64,000 bases of DNA. It comes from Prauserella rugosa (GTDB lineage Bacteria > Actinomycetota > Actinomycetes > Mycobacteriales > Pseudonocardiaceae). The stretch covers positions 124,001-188,000 of the forward strand of contig NZ_JOIJ01000008.1 of NCBI RefSeq assembly GCF_000719975.1, given 5' to 3'. Of the stretch, positions 25,854-34,310 are shown one piece after another. The notes under the pieces were generated by a model. That model did not search any database and was not told where the DNA came from. It was given only the letters and a program-made list of their open reading frames with translations. Within the stretch, counting starts at the first letter, position 1, and each line of letters begins with the position of its first letter. The translations under genes and the position numbers were made by a program.

Positions 25854-25905
25854 GATGAGACCGAGTCGGATGCAGCTTGCGGATCCGATGGGCTGAGCCG
25901 CGTGC

Positions 25906-26784
25906 TCAGTACCCCTGGTAGTCACCGCCGCCTGCCATCGAGGACAGGCCGGGGTGCTCGTCGAAGCTGCCGTAGCGGTCCAGCGTGTAGCGGACACCGG
26001 CGATGATGTTGTCGACCGGGTTGTAGATGTCGTCGTGCCCGGCGAGCTTGTGGGCGTCGAACGTCGGGTCGATGGTCTGCATCAGACCCTTGGACGGGAT
26101 GCCCTTCGCGGCGTTGCTGTCCCACAGGTTGATGGCCCGCGGGTCACCGCTGGACTCCTTCTCGATGATCGTGCGGATCTCGTCGCGCAGGTCGTAGCCC
26201 ACCGGGACGTTGTTGTTGCGCAGGATGTCGATCGCGTTGTTGATCCAGCGGTCGACCTGGTCGAACTGCGGCTGCGGCTGCGGTGCGGGCTTCGGCTGCG
26301 GGGCCGGCTGGTTCTGCTGCGCCGGCTGGGCCTGCTGGGCGCCCTGGCCCTCGGTGCGGTTGTTGCCGCCGTTGTCCTGGGCGGGCTGGGCCTGCTGTGC
26401 GCCCTGGTTGCCCTGGTCGCCCTGGCCGCCGGTGCGGTTGTTGCCGCTCTCACCGCCGGATCGGGCCTGCTGGCCGGAGTCGGACTCCTGCGCCTTCTCG
26501 CCGAGCTGGGCCACACCGAAGTGGCTGTGTGCGCGGACGACGGCAGCGTTCTCGGCGGCCGTGTCGTGGCTGCTGCGCTCGGTCGAGGCGGCCGGGTCGA
26601 CGTCCGTGTCGGCGAAAGCCGCCTGGCCGACGACACCGGCGAGCGCGGTCGCCAGCAGGCCGACGGCCGCGTAGCCGCGGGCGCCTTCCTTCAGGGAGGA
26701 GGAGTTGAGTTTCGGGGAGCTCGGGGTCAGGGTCTTCCGCGCGAAGATCTTCTTCGCGTTTCGGGGGATGTCGTTCCACTCCAC
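25906..26784 (-). CDS. secreted lytic transglycosylase (SLT/Rpf-like) with Gln/Asn/Gly-rich linker
   Basis: A 292-aa protein. GTG 26784 is chosen because AAGGAG precedes it by 9 bases. The N-terminus is basic, then YAAVGLLATALAGVVGQAAFA gives a membrane/signal segment with an AFA-D cleavage-like site. A long low-complexity stretch (QQAQPAQ, NNRTGGQG, PAPQPKP) links to a C-terminal SLT domain: EIRTIIEKESSGDPRAINLW holds the catalytic Glu, followed by SKGLMQTIDPTFDAH and YNPVDNIIAGVRYTLDRYG. It should cleave peptidoglycan glycan strands outside the membrane, perhaps in growth or resuscitation. Its 660-bp upstream region is unusually AT-rich and may carry its control signals. Confidence 0.9.
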   Translation of the reverse strand: MEWNDIPRNAKKIFARKTLTPSSPKLNSSSLKEGARGYAAVGLLATALAGVVGQAAFADTDVDPAASTERSSHDTAAENAAVVRAHSHFGVAQLGEKAQESDSGQQARSGGESGNNRTGGQGDQGNQGAQQAQPAQDNGGNNRTEGQGAQQAQPAQQNQPAPQPKPAPQPQPQFDQVDRWINNAIDILRNNNVPVGYDLRDEIRTIIEKESSGDPRAINLWDSNAAKGIPSKGLMQTIDPTFDAHKLAGHDDIYNPVDNIIAGVRYTLDRYGSFDEHPGLSSMAGGGDYQGY

Positions 26785-27444
26785 GGGGTGGTTCTCCTTA
26801 TTGGTTTGGCGTGCCGACCGGTCGGGGTTCCGAGTCGGCAGCGTCGCGACCGTGCTGGGGTACACGCGGGGTTGTCGCGGCGCCTCCTCAGAGATTACGA
26901 AACGGCAACGGAGATGTCACGAACCGGTGTCGTGGAACACAGATCATTTCGCAAAAGAAGGTTTAAGGAGGCGCAGATCGCCTTTCCTGGACATATGCCA
27001 GGCAACTCGGCGACGCTATCAGAAAGCCGTGATTTTGTCGTCAAGCGGGCTCTGACCTGCCGTTATCCTGTTATCGATATCAGTATCAACACATGAAGTG
27101 GGCAACTCGTCGCATATCGTCAATACGGGTGATGCCTCGGCGTGTCGCCCCCACTTCGCTGCGTGATCACCGGATACGCAACGTGAACGACGCCGTTCAT
27201 GATTCGCGAAATCGAATTGGTCAAGACATTTCACGGGCGAGAAAAAGAATCACCGTTGGGGTTCATGTGTTCACCGGTGTGGGTTTACGAGGTTACCGTC
27301 CCGCAGCGTTGTGCTGTTCTCGATCTCGGTGAACGGGCCGTTCGCGGCGTCGTGTTCCCCACCGTATCGCCCGGGCGGGTGGCCTTACGCCGGGCTAGAG
27401 TGCGGACGGTTCCACCGAAGACGACCCGCCCTGGGAGGCAGTTC
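26785..27444. other. 660-bp intergenic region, AT-richer than surroundings
   Basis: No gene is supported. The stretch about 26930-27260 is near 50% GC (for example ATCATTTCGCAAAAGAAGG and TTATCGATATCAGTATCAACAC), unlike the roughly 70% around it. It separates divergent SLT and PPOX genes and would hold both promoters; a TAGAGT -10-like box lies near 27406 for the PPOX gene. I looked for a c-di-AMP (ydaO) riboswitch, common before actinomycete cell-wall hydrolases, but its conserved GGGTGAATC-type elements are absent. Confidence 0.45.
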
Positions 27445-27909
27445 GTGCCACGTATCGCCACCGCCGAACGCGTCGACCGCGACGCGCTGCTGGAGTTCCT
27501 CCGTCCCCGACACCGCACCGTGCTCATGACGACACGCGCCGACGGCCGGCCCCAGCTGTCTCCGGTGACCTGCGGGGTGGACGAGAGCGGCCGCATCGTC
27601 GTCTCCACCTACCCGAACAGGGCCAAGACACGGAACGCACGGCGCGAGCCGCGGGTGTCGCTCTGCGTCCTGTCGGACGAGTGGAACGACGCGTGGGTGC
27701 AGCTCGACGGCACCGCCGAGGTGCTCGACATGCCCGACGCGCTCGACGGCCTCGTCGAGTACTTCCGCTGTATTTCCGGGGAACACCCCGACTGGGACGA
27801 GTACCGCGAGGCCATGCGGCGTCAGGGCAAGTCGCTACTGCGCATCACGATCGACGACTGGGGTCCGATCGCCACGGGAGGGTTCCCTCCCGAACTGGCC
27901 GACGACTGA
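27445..27909 (+). CDS. PPOX-class F420-dependent oxidoreductase (pyridoxamine 5'-phosphate oxidase fold)
   Basis: A 154-aa split-barrel flavin/F420-binding protein. The core TVLMTTRADGRPQLSPVTCGVDESGRIVVST, then RAKTRNARREPRVSLCVLSDEW, matches the actinobacterial PPOX/Rv-type F420-binding family. The start at GTG 27445 follows CTGGGAGGCA. It probably uses F420H2 or flavin to reduce a small substrate; nothing adjacent suggests which. It is monocistronic and is followed by a near-perfect terminator. Confidence 0.9.
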   Translation: MPRIATAERVDRDALLEFLRPRHRTVLMTTRADGRPQLSPVTCGVDESGRIVVSTYPNRAKTRNARREPRVSLCVLSDEWNDAWVQLDGTAEVLDMPDALDGLVEYFRCISGEHPDWDEYREAMRRQGKSLLRITIDDWGPIATGGFPPELADD

Positions 27910-27927
27910 CGGCAGCCGAGCATGCGT

Positions 27928-27963
27928 GAGGGCCGGGCGGTGCTGGGACACCGCCCGGCCCTC
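27928..27963. terminator. strong hairpin terminator between convergent genes
   Basis: A perfect 15-bp stem (GAGGGCCGGGCGGTG, 27928-27942, with 27949-27963) and a 6-base loop lie after the PPOX gene. The same hairpin can end the long minus-strand operon. Confidence 0.85.
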
Positions 27964-28010
27964 GTGTGTGCGATCGCTCGTCGGGGCCGCCGCATCCGCG
28001 CGCCCGCCTA

Positions 28011-28643
28011 CTACCGGTACACCGCGTCGTGGAAGGTGATCTCGGCGTCCAGCATGCCGGCGAACCAGGCGGCGAGGCGCTCGTCGGGCACGTCGACGGG
28101 GATCTCGTCGACCGCCGCGGCGAGTGCGTCGACACCGGAGACGAACGGGTCGCGCGCGTGCAACGCCACCCAGTCGGCCACCGGACCCGATGGCGGCGTG
28201 CCCGTCTGGTGCGCGCGGGTGCACCACGCGCGGTACAGCGTCTCCGCGGCGAACATCACCGTCGTCACCGCCGCGTAGCCACCGTCCTCGGCGGCCGCCA
28301 GCGCGTAGTCGGACAGCACCGCGGCCGCACGCCTGCCCTCGTCACCGAGGGTGGAGGCCACCGGCCACCGCCGTCGTGCGTCGGCGAAGTACGCGGTCTG
28401 TTCCGTGGTCAGCCCGTGCAACGCTTCGACGTTGCGGGTGACGGCCTGCCAGTGGGGCGCGTGCCAGACCGCGAGTCCGTGCAGCCGCGCCGCGGTCGCG
28501 ACGAAGTCCGCCTCGATCTCGAGGTAGCGCGCGTAGGCCTGGTCGCCGATCGTGCCGTCGTGTACCTCCCGCACGAACCGCATCGCCAGCGCACGGTCGA
28601 GCGCCGGTTCGCAGGTCGCCAGCAGCCGTTCGGAGCGACTCAC
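28011..28643 (-). CDS. TenA-like family protein
   Basis: A 210-aa all-helical protein resembling the TenA/THI-4/PqqC superfamily: FVREVHDGTIGDQAYARYLEIEADF near the N-terminus, HGLTTEQTAYFADARRRW, AAAEDGGYAAVTTVMFAAETLYRAWCTRA (with the Cys and Glu region) and AGMLDAEITFHDAVYR at the end. GTG 28643 overlaps the upstream stop as GTGA. TenA proteins hydrolyse thiamin breakdown products, but others of this fold have unrelated roles. It is the last gene of an eight-gene transport and carbohydrate-type operon, so its substrate is likely tied to the transported compound rather than to thiamin; this is inference. Confidence 0.72.
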   Translation of the reverse strand: MSRSERLLATCEPALDRALAMRFVREVHDGTIGDQAYARYLEIEADFVATAARLHGLAVWHAPHWQAVTRNVEALHGLTTEQTAYFADARRRWPVASTLGDEGRRAAAVLSDYALAAAEDGGYAAVTTVMFAAETLYRAWCTRAHQTGTPPSGPVADWVALHARDPFVSGVDALAAAVDEIPVDVPDERLAAWFAGMLDAEITFHDAVYR

Positions 28644-29464
28644 CCCGCGAGCCAGTCGACGAGGCCGCCGAAGACCGTGCCGTATCCGGCCCACTGCTCG
28701 CAGAACTCGGCCGGGGCCCAGTGCGGTGAACAGTCCGAGGTGAACACGGCGCTGCGGCCGGATCCGTAGCCGCCGACCGCGACGAGGGGGTCGTCGCCGA
28801 TCGTCACCAGCACCTCGGCGGACTCGCGGGGGCGTACCCGGTTGTAGCCGAGCAGCGGAGGCCACTCGGCGCCGACGGCACCCACAGCGTCTCCGTTACC
28901 CCCAGCGTCTCCATTACCCCCGGCGTCTCCGTTACCCCCAGCGCCTGCGGCACCGGGCTCGCCGAGCGCGGGGTGGGCGTGGGTCACCCGCGCGCGAGCG
29001 CCCGCGGGCAGTTCCACCCGGTCGTCCTCGGCGAGCAGCTCCACCGGCAGCACCTCGTGCAGCACCGTGTTGCGGTAGGCGGCCTTGGCCTCGAATCCGG
29101 TGAACGACAGGTAGCCGCCCACCATCAGCAGGCCGCCACCCGCGGCGACCCAGTCGCGCACCGCGGCGAGCCGGTCGGTACCCGGGCGTGCGCCCTCGAA
29201 CACCGACGGGGCCAGCTGCACGGAGTTGGCGCCGATGTCGGAGAGGACGACGACGTCGTAGGCCTCCAGCGCCGCAACATCACCGGGGAACTGGGACGGC
29301 ACCAGGTGCGCGGGCAGGTGCGTGACCTCGTGTCCGCGCGCGGTCAGCGCCGTGCGCAGCGGCCCGACCCCTTCGACGTACGAGTTGGTCGTGAACGAGT
29401 CCACCCCCTTGATGTGCGTGGACTGCGTGATCCAGCTTTCGCCTGCGATCAGTACCCGTGCCAC
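28640..29464 (-). CDS. putative glutamine amidotransferase-fold protein (PF07090-type)
   Basis: A 274-aa protein beginning VARVLIAGESWITQSTHIKG at GTG 29464, with GAAGGGAG upstream. The class I GATase-like fold is suggested by YDVVVLSDIGANSVQL, GGGLLMVGGYLSFTGF and YGSGRSAVFTSDCSPHWAP. At the position of the nucleophile elbow (G-x-C-x-G) the sequence reads VGGYLSF, so the usual catalytic Cys is missing and amidotransfer is unlikely. A short repeat (GGNGDA three times) interrupts the middle. It overlaps the upstream phosphotriesterase gene by 16 bp and is coupled to the TenA-like gene. Confidence 0.78.
   Translation of the reverse strand: MARVLIAGESWITQSTHIKGVDSFTTNSYVEGVGPLRTALTARGHEVTHLPAHLVPSQFPGDVAALEAYDVVVLSDIGANSVQLAPSVFEGARPGTDRLAAVRDWVAAGGGLLMVGGYLSFTGFEAKAAYRNTVLHEVLPVELLAEDDRVELPAGARARVTHAHPALGEPGAAGAGGNGDAGGNGDAGGNGDAVGAVGAEWPPLLGYNRVRPRESAEVLVTIGDDPLVAVGGYGSGRSAVFTSDCSPHWAPAEFCEQWAGYGTVFGGLVDWLAG
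28885..28938. repeat. 18-bp tandem repeat, three units
   Basis: Three near-identical units of CAGCGTCTCCGTTACCCC lie in tandem inside the GATase-fold gene and encode the GGNGDA repeat. The units differ at two or three bases. Copy number is likely to vary between strains by slippage without breaking the frame. Confidence 0.8.
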
Positions 29465-30528
29465 GTGTGCGGCTCCCTTCGTTGCGGGTCGGTGGATGAT
29501 GCGGTCTCGAACAGGCGTGCCGGGTTGGCACGCACCAGGTCGTCGGTGGTGTGGGCGGGCACGCCGAGCTCGTGGAGCCGGTCGGTGAACAGCGTCGGCA
29601 CGTAGCGGAAGCCGTTGCCGCCGTGGACGGTGAGCATGCTCTTGAGGAACACGTCGTGGCTGAGCAGTACGCGGTCGGCAAAGCCGCCGGCGATCAGTCC
29701 GGCCACCGCGCGCGCCGTGTCCGCGGGCGCGGGCGACTGGCCCTCGCCGGGGTAGCGGAACGGCATGCCGATCATGTCGAACTCGAGCCAGACGTCGCGG
29801 TCGGCGACTGCCCGCTGGTAGGCGACGTCGCCGCCGGAGGGATCCATGTGACACAGCACGACGGCGGCCGGAGGTACCCCGATCTCGTCGAGCACGACGT
29901 CGAGGACCTCGTGCGCCCGGCGTTGCCACCCCGGCAGATGCACGTACAGCGGAACCCCGAGCTCGAGCTGGGCCAGGGCGGCCGCACGCAGCGCGTGCCG
30001 CTCCGCAGGGGTGAAGGCTGGGGAGACGCCGATCTCGCCGATCACGCCCGGCGCCACGCCCGTGTCGTCGACCCCGCTGCGGAACTCCTCGACGAGCGAA
30101 GCCGCGAGCTCCTCGGTGTCCCGTGTGGACAGATCGGACGGGTGGAACCGCTCCAGGTACCAGCCCGAGCCCATGACGATCCGCACCCCGGTCTGTTCCG
30201 ACAGCCGCCGCAGCACCCGCGGATCGCGCCCGAGCCCGGGCGGGGTGACGTCGACGACGGTGCCGCCGCCGGCCGCGGCGAACGCCGCGAGGTCGTCGGC
30301 CACCGGCCGGGGATCGTCGAGCGTGCAGTGGTCGAGGCAAGAGTACGGATGCTCGCGCAACAGCCAGGCGATGTCGGCGCTCGTGTCGGCATCGCGTAGC
30401 CACGCCAGGTCCGGATCGGACGGTGGGGTGACCGCCCGCCGCACGTCGTTGTGCAGATGTTCGTGGGTCAGGGTCAGGCCGAGCTCCGAGGACGGCACCG
30501 TGCCGGTGACCGTGCGTACCCCGGTCAT
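29449..30528 (-). CDS. phosphotriesterase-family hydrolase
   Basis: A 359-aa metal-dependent TIM-barrel hydrolase. Metal ligands are visible as LTHEHLHND (HxH, about residues 20-28), the bridging acidic residue in VIGEIGVSPAF, His in PLYVHLPGW and VVLCHMDPS, and Asp in VLLSHDVFLKSM. This is the PTE-homology/lactonase-like branch, many of whose members open sugar lactones or cleave phosphoesters rather than organophosphates. It overlaps the upstream permease stop by ATGA and lies in an operon with a PfkB kinase and BtpA protein, which favours a carbohydrate-derived substrate. Confidence 0.87.
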   Translation of the reverse strand: MTGVRTVTGTVPSSELGLTLTHEHLHNDVRRAVTPPSDPDLAWLRDADTSADIAWLLREHPYSCLDHCTLDDPRPVADDLAAFAAAGGGTVVDVTPPGLGRDPRVLRRLSEQTGVRIVMGSGWYLERFHPSDLSTRDTEELAASLVEEFRSGVDDTGVAPGVIGEIGVSPAFTPAERHALRAAALAQLELGVPLYVHLPGWQRRAHEVLDVVLDEIGVPPAAVVLCHMDPSGGDVAYQRAVADRDVWLEFDMIGMPFRYPGEGQSPAPADTARAVAGLIAGGFADRVLLSHDVFLKSMLTVHGGNGFRYVPTLFTDRLHELGVPAHTTDDLVRANPARLFETASSTDPQRREPHTWHGY

Positions 30529-31553
30529 GTCCGCCTCGTCAGGTGCGCGACGAGGTCCGCGATCGACCGGCCCCTGAGGTTGATCCAGATGGCCGCGATC
30601 AGCACGAGTCCGGTGACGATCGGTGTCAGGAACGGACTCACTCCCATCAGCGTCAAGCCGTTGGCGATCACACCGGTGATCAGTGCGCCGATGACGGTGC
30701 CCACGATCGTGCCGCGGCCGCCGAACAGGTTCGTGCCGCCGAGCACGACCGCCGCGATCACCGTGAGCTCGAAACCCTCCGCGGAGTTGGCCGAGCCGGA
30801 GCCAAGCCGGGCGGCGGTCAGAATGCCCGCGGCGCCGGCTGCCAGGCCCGTGAGCATCAGCGTGATCATCTTGATCCTGCGGGTGTTCACCCCCGCCCTG
30901 CGGACCGACTCCTCCTGCGCGCCGATCCCGTTGACGTACCTGCCGAACCGCATCCGCGACAACAGGATTCCGCCCACGATCGCCGTCGCCAGCGCGATCC
31001 AGGCCAGCGCGGAGAATCCGAGGAACTCCGCCTCGCCGATCTCGGCGACGAACAACCTCCGGTCGATCGGGACCGAGAAGCCCTCCGTCCACAGCAGCGC
31101 GATGCCGCGGATGATCGACATCGCGGCCAGCGTCACGATGAACGGCGGAATGTTCTGGTACGCCGACAGCCATCCGTTGACCGAACCCCAGAACAGACCC
31201 GCCACGAGGCCGAGCAGGATCACCACCGACGAGTCCAGTCCCGCCTGCAGCAACTCCGCCGTCAACGCCGCCACGAACGCGACCGTCGATCCCACCGACA
31301 GGTCGATCTGCCCGGTGGTGATCACGAACGTCATCGCGATCGCCACGATGAGCGTGATCGCCACCTGCGTCGCCAGGTTCGACATGTTGCCGAACGTCAG
31401 GAAGTTCGACGAGCCCAGGCTGAACCCGAGGAACAACAGGACCGTCACACCCAGCATCGCGACGGTCGCCTTGTTCACCCGTTGCCACCACGACGGCTGC
31501 GCGGCCAGATCCCGGTCGGCGGCTGTCGATGTTCCCGCCACCTGCGTCGTCAT
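30525..31553 (-). CDS. ABC transporter permease (ribose/simple-sugar type)
   Basis: A 342-aa integral membrane protein with about nine to ten hydrophobic helices. The signatures TTGQIDLSVGSTVAF (about residues 78-92) and AVVLGGTNLFGGRGTIVGTVIGALI are those of the RbsC/XylH permease family. It is coupled to the upstream ATPase (ATGA, start 31553) and to the downstream phosphotriesterase. With the adjacent binding protein and ATPase it forms a CUT2-class importer for a sugar or sugar-like compound. Confidence 0.93.
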   Translation of the reverse strand: MTTQVAGTSTAADRDLAAQPSWWQRVNKATVAMLGVTVLLFLGFSLGSSNFLTFGNMSNLATQVAITLIVAIAMTFVITTGQIDLSVGSTVAFVAALTAELLQAGLDSSVVILLGLVAGLFWGSVNGWLSAYQNIPPFIVTLAAMSIIRGIALLWTEGFSVPIDRRLFVAEIGEAEFLGFSALAWIALATAIVGGILLSRMRFGRYVNGIGAQEESVRRAGVNTRRIKMITLMLTGLAAGAAGILTAARLGSGSANSAEGFELTVIAAVVLGGTNLFGGRGTIVGTVIGALITGVIANGLTLMGVSPFLTPIVTGLVLIAAIWINLRGRSIADLVAHLTRRT

Positions 31554-32395
31554 GCGGCCTCCTCGGAATCGGCGTCGGACGAGTCGGCCCGCGTGATGAG
31601 CCCGACGAGCTTCTCGATGTCGAGCTCGGCGATGTCGGCGTCGTCGACGCTGCGGCCCTCGTACATCACGGTGATCCGGTCGCACACCTCGAACAGGTCC
31701 TGCAGTCGGTGGGTGATGAGGATGACGCCGACACCCTGTGCGGCGACCTCCCGGATCATGCGCAACACCTGCCGGACCTCGGCCACCGCGAGCGCGGCCG
31801 TCGGTTCGTCGAGGATCAGCACCTTCGGCTTGAACGACACGGCGCGCGCGATCGCCACCGCCTGCCGCTGTCCGCCCGACAGTTCGCCGATCTCCTGGTA
31901 CGTCGAGCGCACCCGTACGTGCAATGTGGACAGCATCTCCGCCGCCTGGCGGTGCATCTCCCTGCGGTCGACGAACGGGCCCCGCTTGGGTTCGCGGCCG
32001 AGGAACAGGTTGCTGGCGACGTCGAGCGTGTCGCACAGCGCGAGATCCTGGTAGACGATGCCGATGTGTTCGGCGCGCGCATCGGCGGGACTGTGGAACC
32101 GCACGTCCTTGCCGGCCACGGTGATCCGTCCCGTGTCGTGCCGGATCGCGCCCGCCAGCACCTTCATCAGGGTCGACTTGCCCGCCCCGTTGTCCCCGAC
32201 GAGACCGAGCACCTCACCTTCGCCGAGCCGCAGGTCCACCCCGCGCAGCGACTTCACCGCACCGAACGACTTGGTGATGCCCTCGAGCCTGACCAGCTCC
32301 GGCCCGGACGTGTTCTGCCCGGACTTGTCATGTTCGGACTCGGGCTGTTCGGATGCCGGTGCCGTGTCCTGGGATGTTGCCGTGTCGCCGTCCAT
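31550..32395 (-). CDS. ABC transporter ATP-binding protein (sugar type, single domain)
   Basis: A 281-aa ATPase. Walker A is GDNGAGKST (about residues 67-75), signature LSGGQRQAVAIARA, Walker B VLILDEPTAAL, and the switch His is in LITHRLQDL. Sugar CUT2 systems usually use a 500-aa double ATPase (RbsA); this one has a single domain, which would act as a homodimer. The first 30 residues are a Ser/Thr/Glu/Asp-rich tail. It shares one base with the binding-protein stop. Confidence 0.92.
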   Translation of the reverse strand: MDGDTATSQDTAPASEQPESEHDKSGQNTSGPELVRLEGITKSFGAVKSLRGVDLRLGEGEVLGLVGDNGAGKSTLMKVLAGAIRHDTGRITVAGKDVRFHSPADARAEHIGIVYQDLALCDTLDVASNLFLGREPKRGPFVDRREMHRQAAEMLSTLHVRVRSTYQEIGELSGGQRQAVAIARAVSFKPKVLILDEPTAALAVAEVRQVLRMIREVAAQGVGVILITHRLQDLFEVCDRITVMYEGRSVDDADIAELDIEKLVGLITRADSSDADSEEAA

Positions 32396-33405
32396 CACTG
32401 CTCCAGGTAGTAGAGGTAGTCGGACACGTTGTCGGGCGTGACGATCTGCGTGGGTACCGGAATGTCCGCGTCGACCTGCCGTCCGCAGGCCAGATCGATC
32501 GCCGCGTTCATCGACTCGTGGCCGAACTCGAACGTGTTCTGCTGAACGACCGCCTTGATCCACCCCGCGCGCAGGCCGTCGACCGCCTGCGCGGACAGGT
32601 CCCACCCGACCACGTCGATGTCGTCCGTGCGCTGCTGACTGGTCACCGCGGCGGCGAGGCCGATCAGCGCCGGTTCTCCGGTGGCGTAGGCGTAGGGCAG
32701 ATCGGGGTTGCCGGTCAGCAGGTTCTCGGCCACGGTCTGCGCGCTCTCCTGGATGTTGCGTCCGTCGACGACGTTGCGGATGCGCATCCCGCCCTCGGTG
32801 ACGCGGTCGGTGAAGCCCTTCTGCCGCTCCAGCTGCACCGTGCTGTTGAGCGCGCTGACCACGCCGACGTCGCCCTCGCCGCCCGTCAGTTCGAGCAGGG
32901 TGTCGGCGAGTTGGGCGCCACCTTCGACGTTGGCGGTACCGACCTGGGCCGACACCGCCGGGTCGTCCACCACGGCGTCGACGGCCACGACCGGGACCCC
33001 CGCGGCATCGGCCCTGCGGATCGCGGGCCGGATGCCGTCGGTGTCGACCGCGTCGACGATGATCGCGTCGAATCCGCTCGCCACGAGATCGTCGATCGCG
33101 TTGGCCTGCTTCTGCGAGTCGTCGTCGCCGTTGACGATCTGCACCTCGGCGCCGGCTTCGGAGGCGATGCGCTGCGCGCCACTGTTGATCTGGTTGAAGA
33201 ACAGCGCCTGCAGGTTGATCGGGACGATGCCGATCTTCGGCTTGCCCCCGTCGATCTCACACGAGTCGGTCACCTCGGAGGGCGGCGGAGGGCCCTGCTG
33301 CTGCGCCTTGGCCTCGGCGGCCATCTCCCGGCGGGCCTCGACGTCACAGGCGGTGGTCGCGAGCACGAGCGTGGCGGCCGCGAGTGCGATCAGCGTGCGT
33401 CTCAT
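32395..33405 (-). CDS. sugar-type ABC transporter substrate-binding lipoprotein
   Basis: A 336-aa protein with a lipoprotein signal (MRRTLIALAAATLVLATTAC, lipobox Cys20). The periplasmic-binding-protein type 1 fold of the RbsB/XylF family is evident: PKIGIVPINLQALFFNQINSG, then FDAIIVDAVDTDGIRPAIRRA and VPVVAVDAVVDDP. The YAYATGEPALIGLAAAV and VDVVGWD-like strands complete the second lobe. It captures the ligand for the adjacent permease and ATPase. Ligand identity is not evident from sequence. Confidence 0.92.
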   Translation of the reverse strand: MRRTLIALAAATLVLATTACDVEARREMAAEAKAQQQGPPPPSEVTDSCEIDGGKPKIGIVPINLQALFFNQINSGAQRIASEAGAEVQIVNGDDDSQKQANAIDDLVASGFDAIIVDAVDTDGIRPAIRRADAAGVPVVAVDAVVDDPAVSAQVGTANVEGGAQLADTLLELTGGEGDVGVVSALNSTVQLERQKGFTDRVTEGGMRIRNVVDGRNIQESAQTVAENLLTGNPDLPYAYATGEPALIGLAAAVTSQQRTDDIDVVGWDLSAQAVDGLRAGWIKAVVQQNTFEFGHESMNAAIDLACGRQVDADIPVPTQIVTPDNVSDYLYYLEQ

Positions 33406-34310
33406 GGTGTTGGCTCCTTCGCGCCGAGACCGGACCCGGGTCCGGCCGAACCGGTGTCGAGAAAGGACTGCACCGCCGCGCGGTGCGGAAGTCCGGCGCG
33501 CGCCCCGGCGTGGGTGCACGACAGTCCGGCCGCGATGGCTGCGAACCGGGCGGCGGCGATCGGCGTGCGGCCACCGGCCAGTTCGGACACGTATGCGCCG
33601 ACGAAGCAGTCACCTGCCCCCGTGCTGTCCACGACCGGCACTTCGATGGCGGGGATCCGTTGCGGCGGCTCGCCGGGGGCGAACACGGTCGCGCCGCGTC
33701 CGCCGTCGGTGAGTACGAGATGGGTGCCGTGGTCGGCCGCGAGTACCGCGCACGCCGCGTCGTCGCCGAGCAGGGTGCGTGCCTGGGCGGCGCCGAGCAC
33801 GACGTGTTCGGCGACCGCGAGGGCGGACAGCGCGGCGCGCCTGGTCTCGCAGCCGTCGAGGTCGACGACCACGTGTGCCGAGGCCGGCAGCACGTTCGCG
33901 GCGTTGGGGAAGCGGTACCCGTCGAGGCACAGCCATCCGGTGCCGGCGAGCGCCGCGTGCTCGGCGATGTCGGCCACGCCCAGGTCGTCGTCCTGACTGA
34001 TGATCGCCCGTTCCCCGTCCGGGGTCAGCAACACGATCGCCGTGGTCAGCCGCCCGTCCGTGCGGGTGGGCCGCACGTCGATCCCGTCGGCCTCGAGCGC
34101 TTCGAGGAACGCGGCCGACAGCGCGTCGGTGCCGACGACGCCGCCGAACCGGACGTCGGCGCCGAGCCGCGCGGCGGCGACCGCCGCATTGGCCGCCATG
34201 CCGCCGTCGCCGCGCTCGAGCGCCGTGGCCTGCACGCGGCCACCCGGGGTGGGCAACGAGGGCACGCGCACGGTGACGTCACTGTTGGCGTATCCGCAGA
34301 ACACGATCAT
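33402..34310 (-). CDS. PfkB-family carbohydrate/nucleoside kinase
   Basis: A 302-aa kinase. GGDGGMAANAAVAAARLGADVRF-like segment near residues 33-55 is the PfkB N-terminal substrate region, and the C-terminal signature DSTGAGDCFVGAYVSELAGG (about residues 227-246) carries the catalytic Asp. ATGA-coupled to both the BtpA-like gene and the binding protein. It probably phosphorylates the imported sugar or nucleoside. Confidence 0.9.
   Translation of the reverse strand: MIVFCGYANSDVTVRVPSLPTPGGRVQATALERGDGGMAANAAVAAARLGADVRFGGVVGTDALSAAFLEALEADGIDVRPTRTDGRLTTAIVLLTPDGERAIISQDDDLGVADIAEHAALAGTGWLCLDGYRFPNAANVLPASAHVVVDLDGCETRRAALSALAVAEHVVLGAAQARTLLGDDAACAVLAADHGTHLVLTDGGRGATVFAPGEPPQRIPAIEVPVVDSTGAGDCFVGAYVSELAGGRTPIAAARFAAIAAGLSCTHAGARAGLPHRAAVQSFLDTGSAGPGSGLGAKEPTP

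Noticed and set aside
25954..27096. 380-codon plus-strand frame with hydrophobic stretches
   Set aside because: It is antisense to the SLT-domain gene; the hydrophobic Leu/Gly runs are the complement of its Gln/Pro-rich linker.
26785..27100. c-di-AMP (ydaO-type) riboswitch upstream of the SLT gene
   Set aside because: Conserved internal elements were not found on the minus strand.
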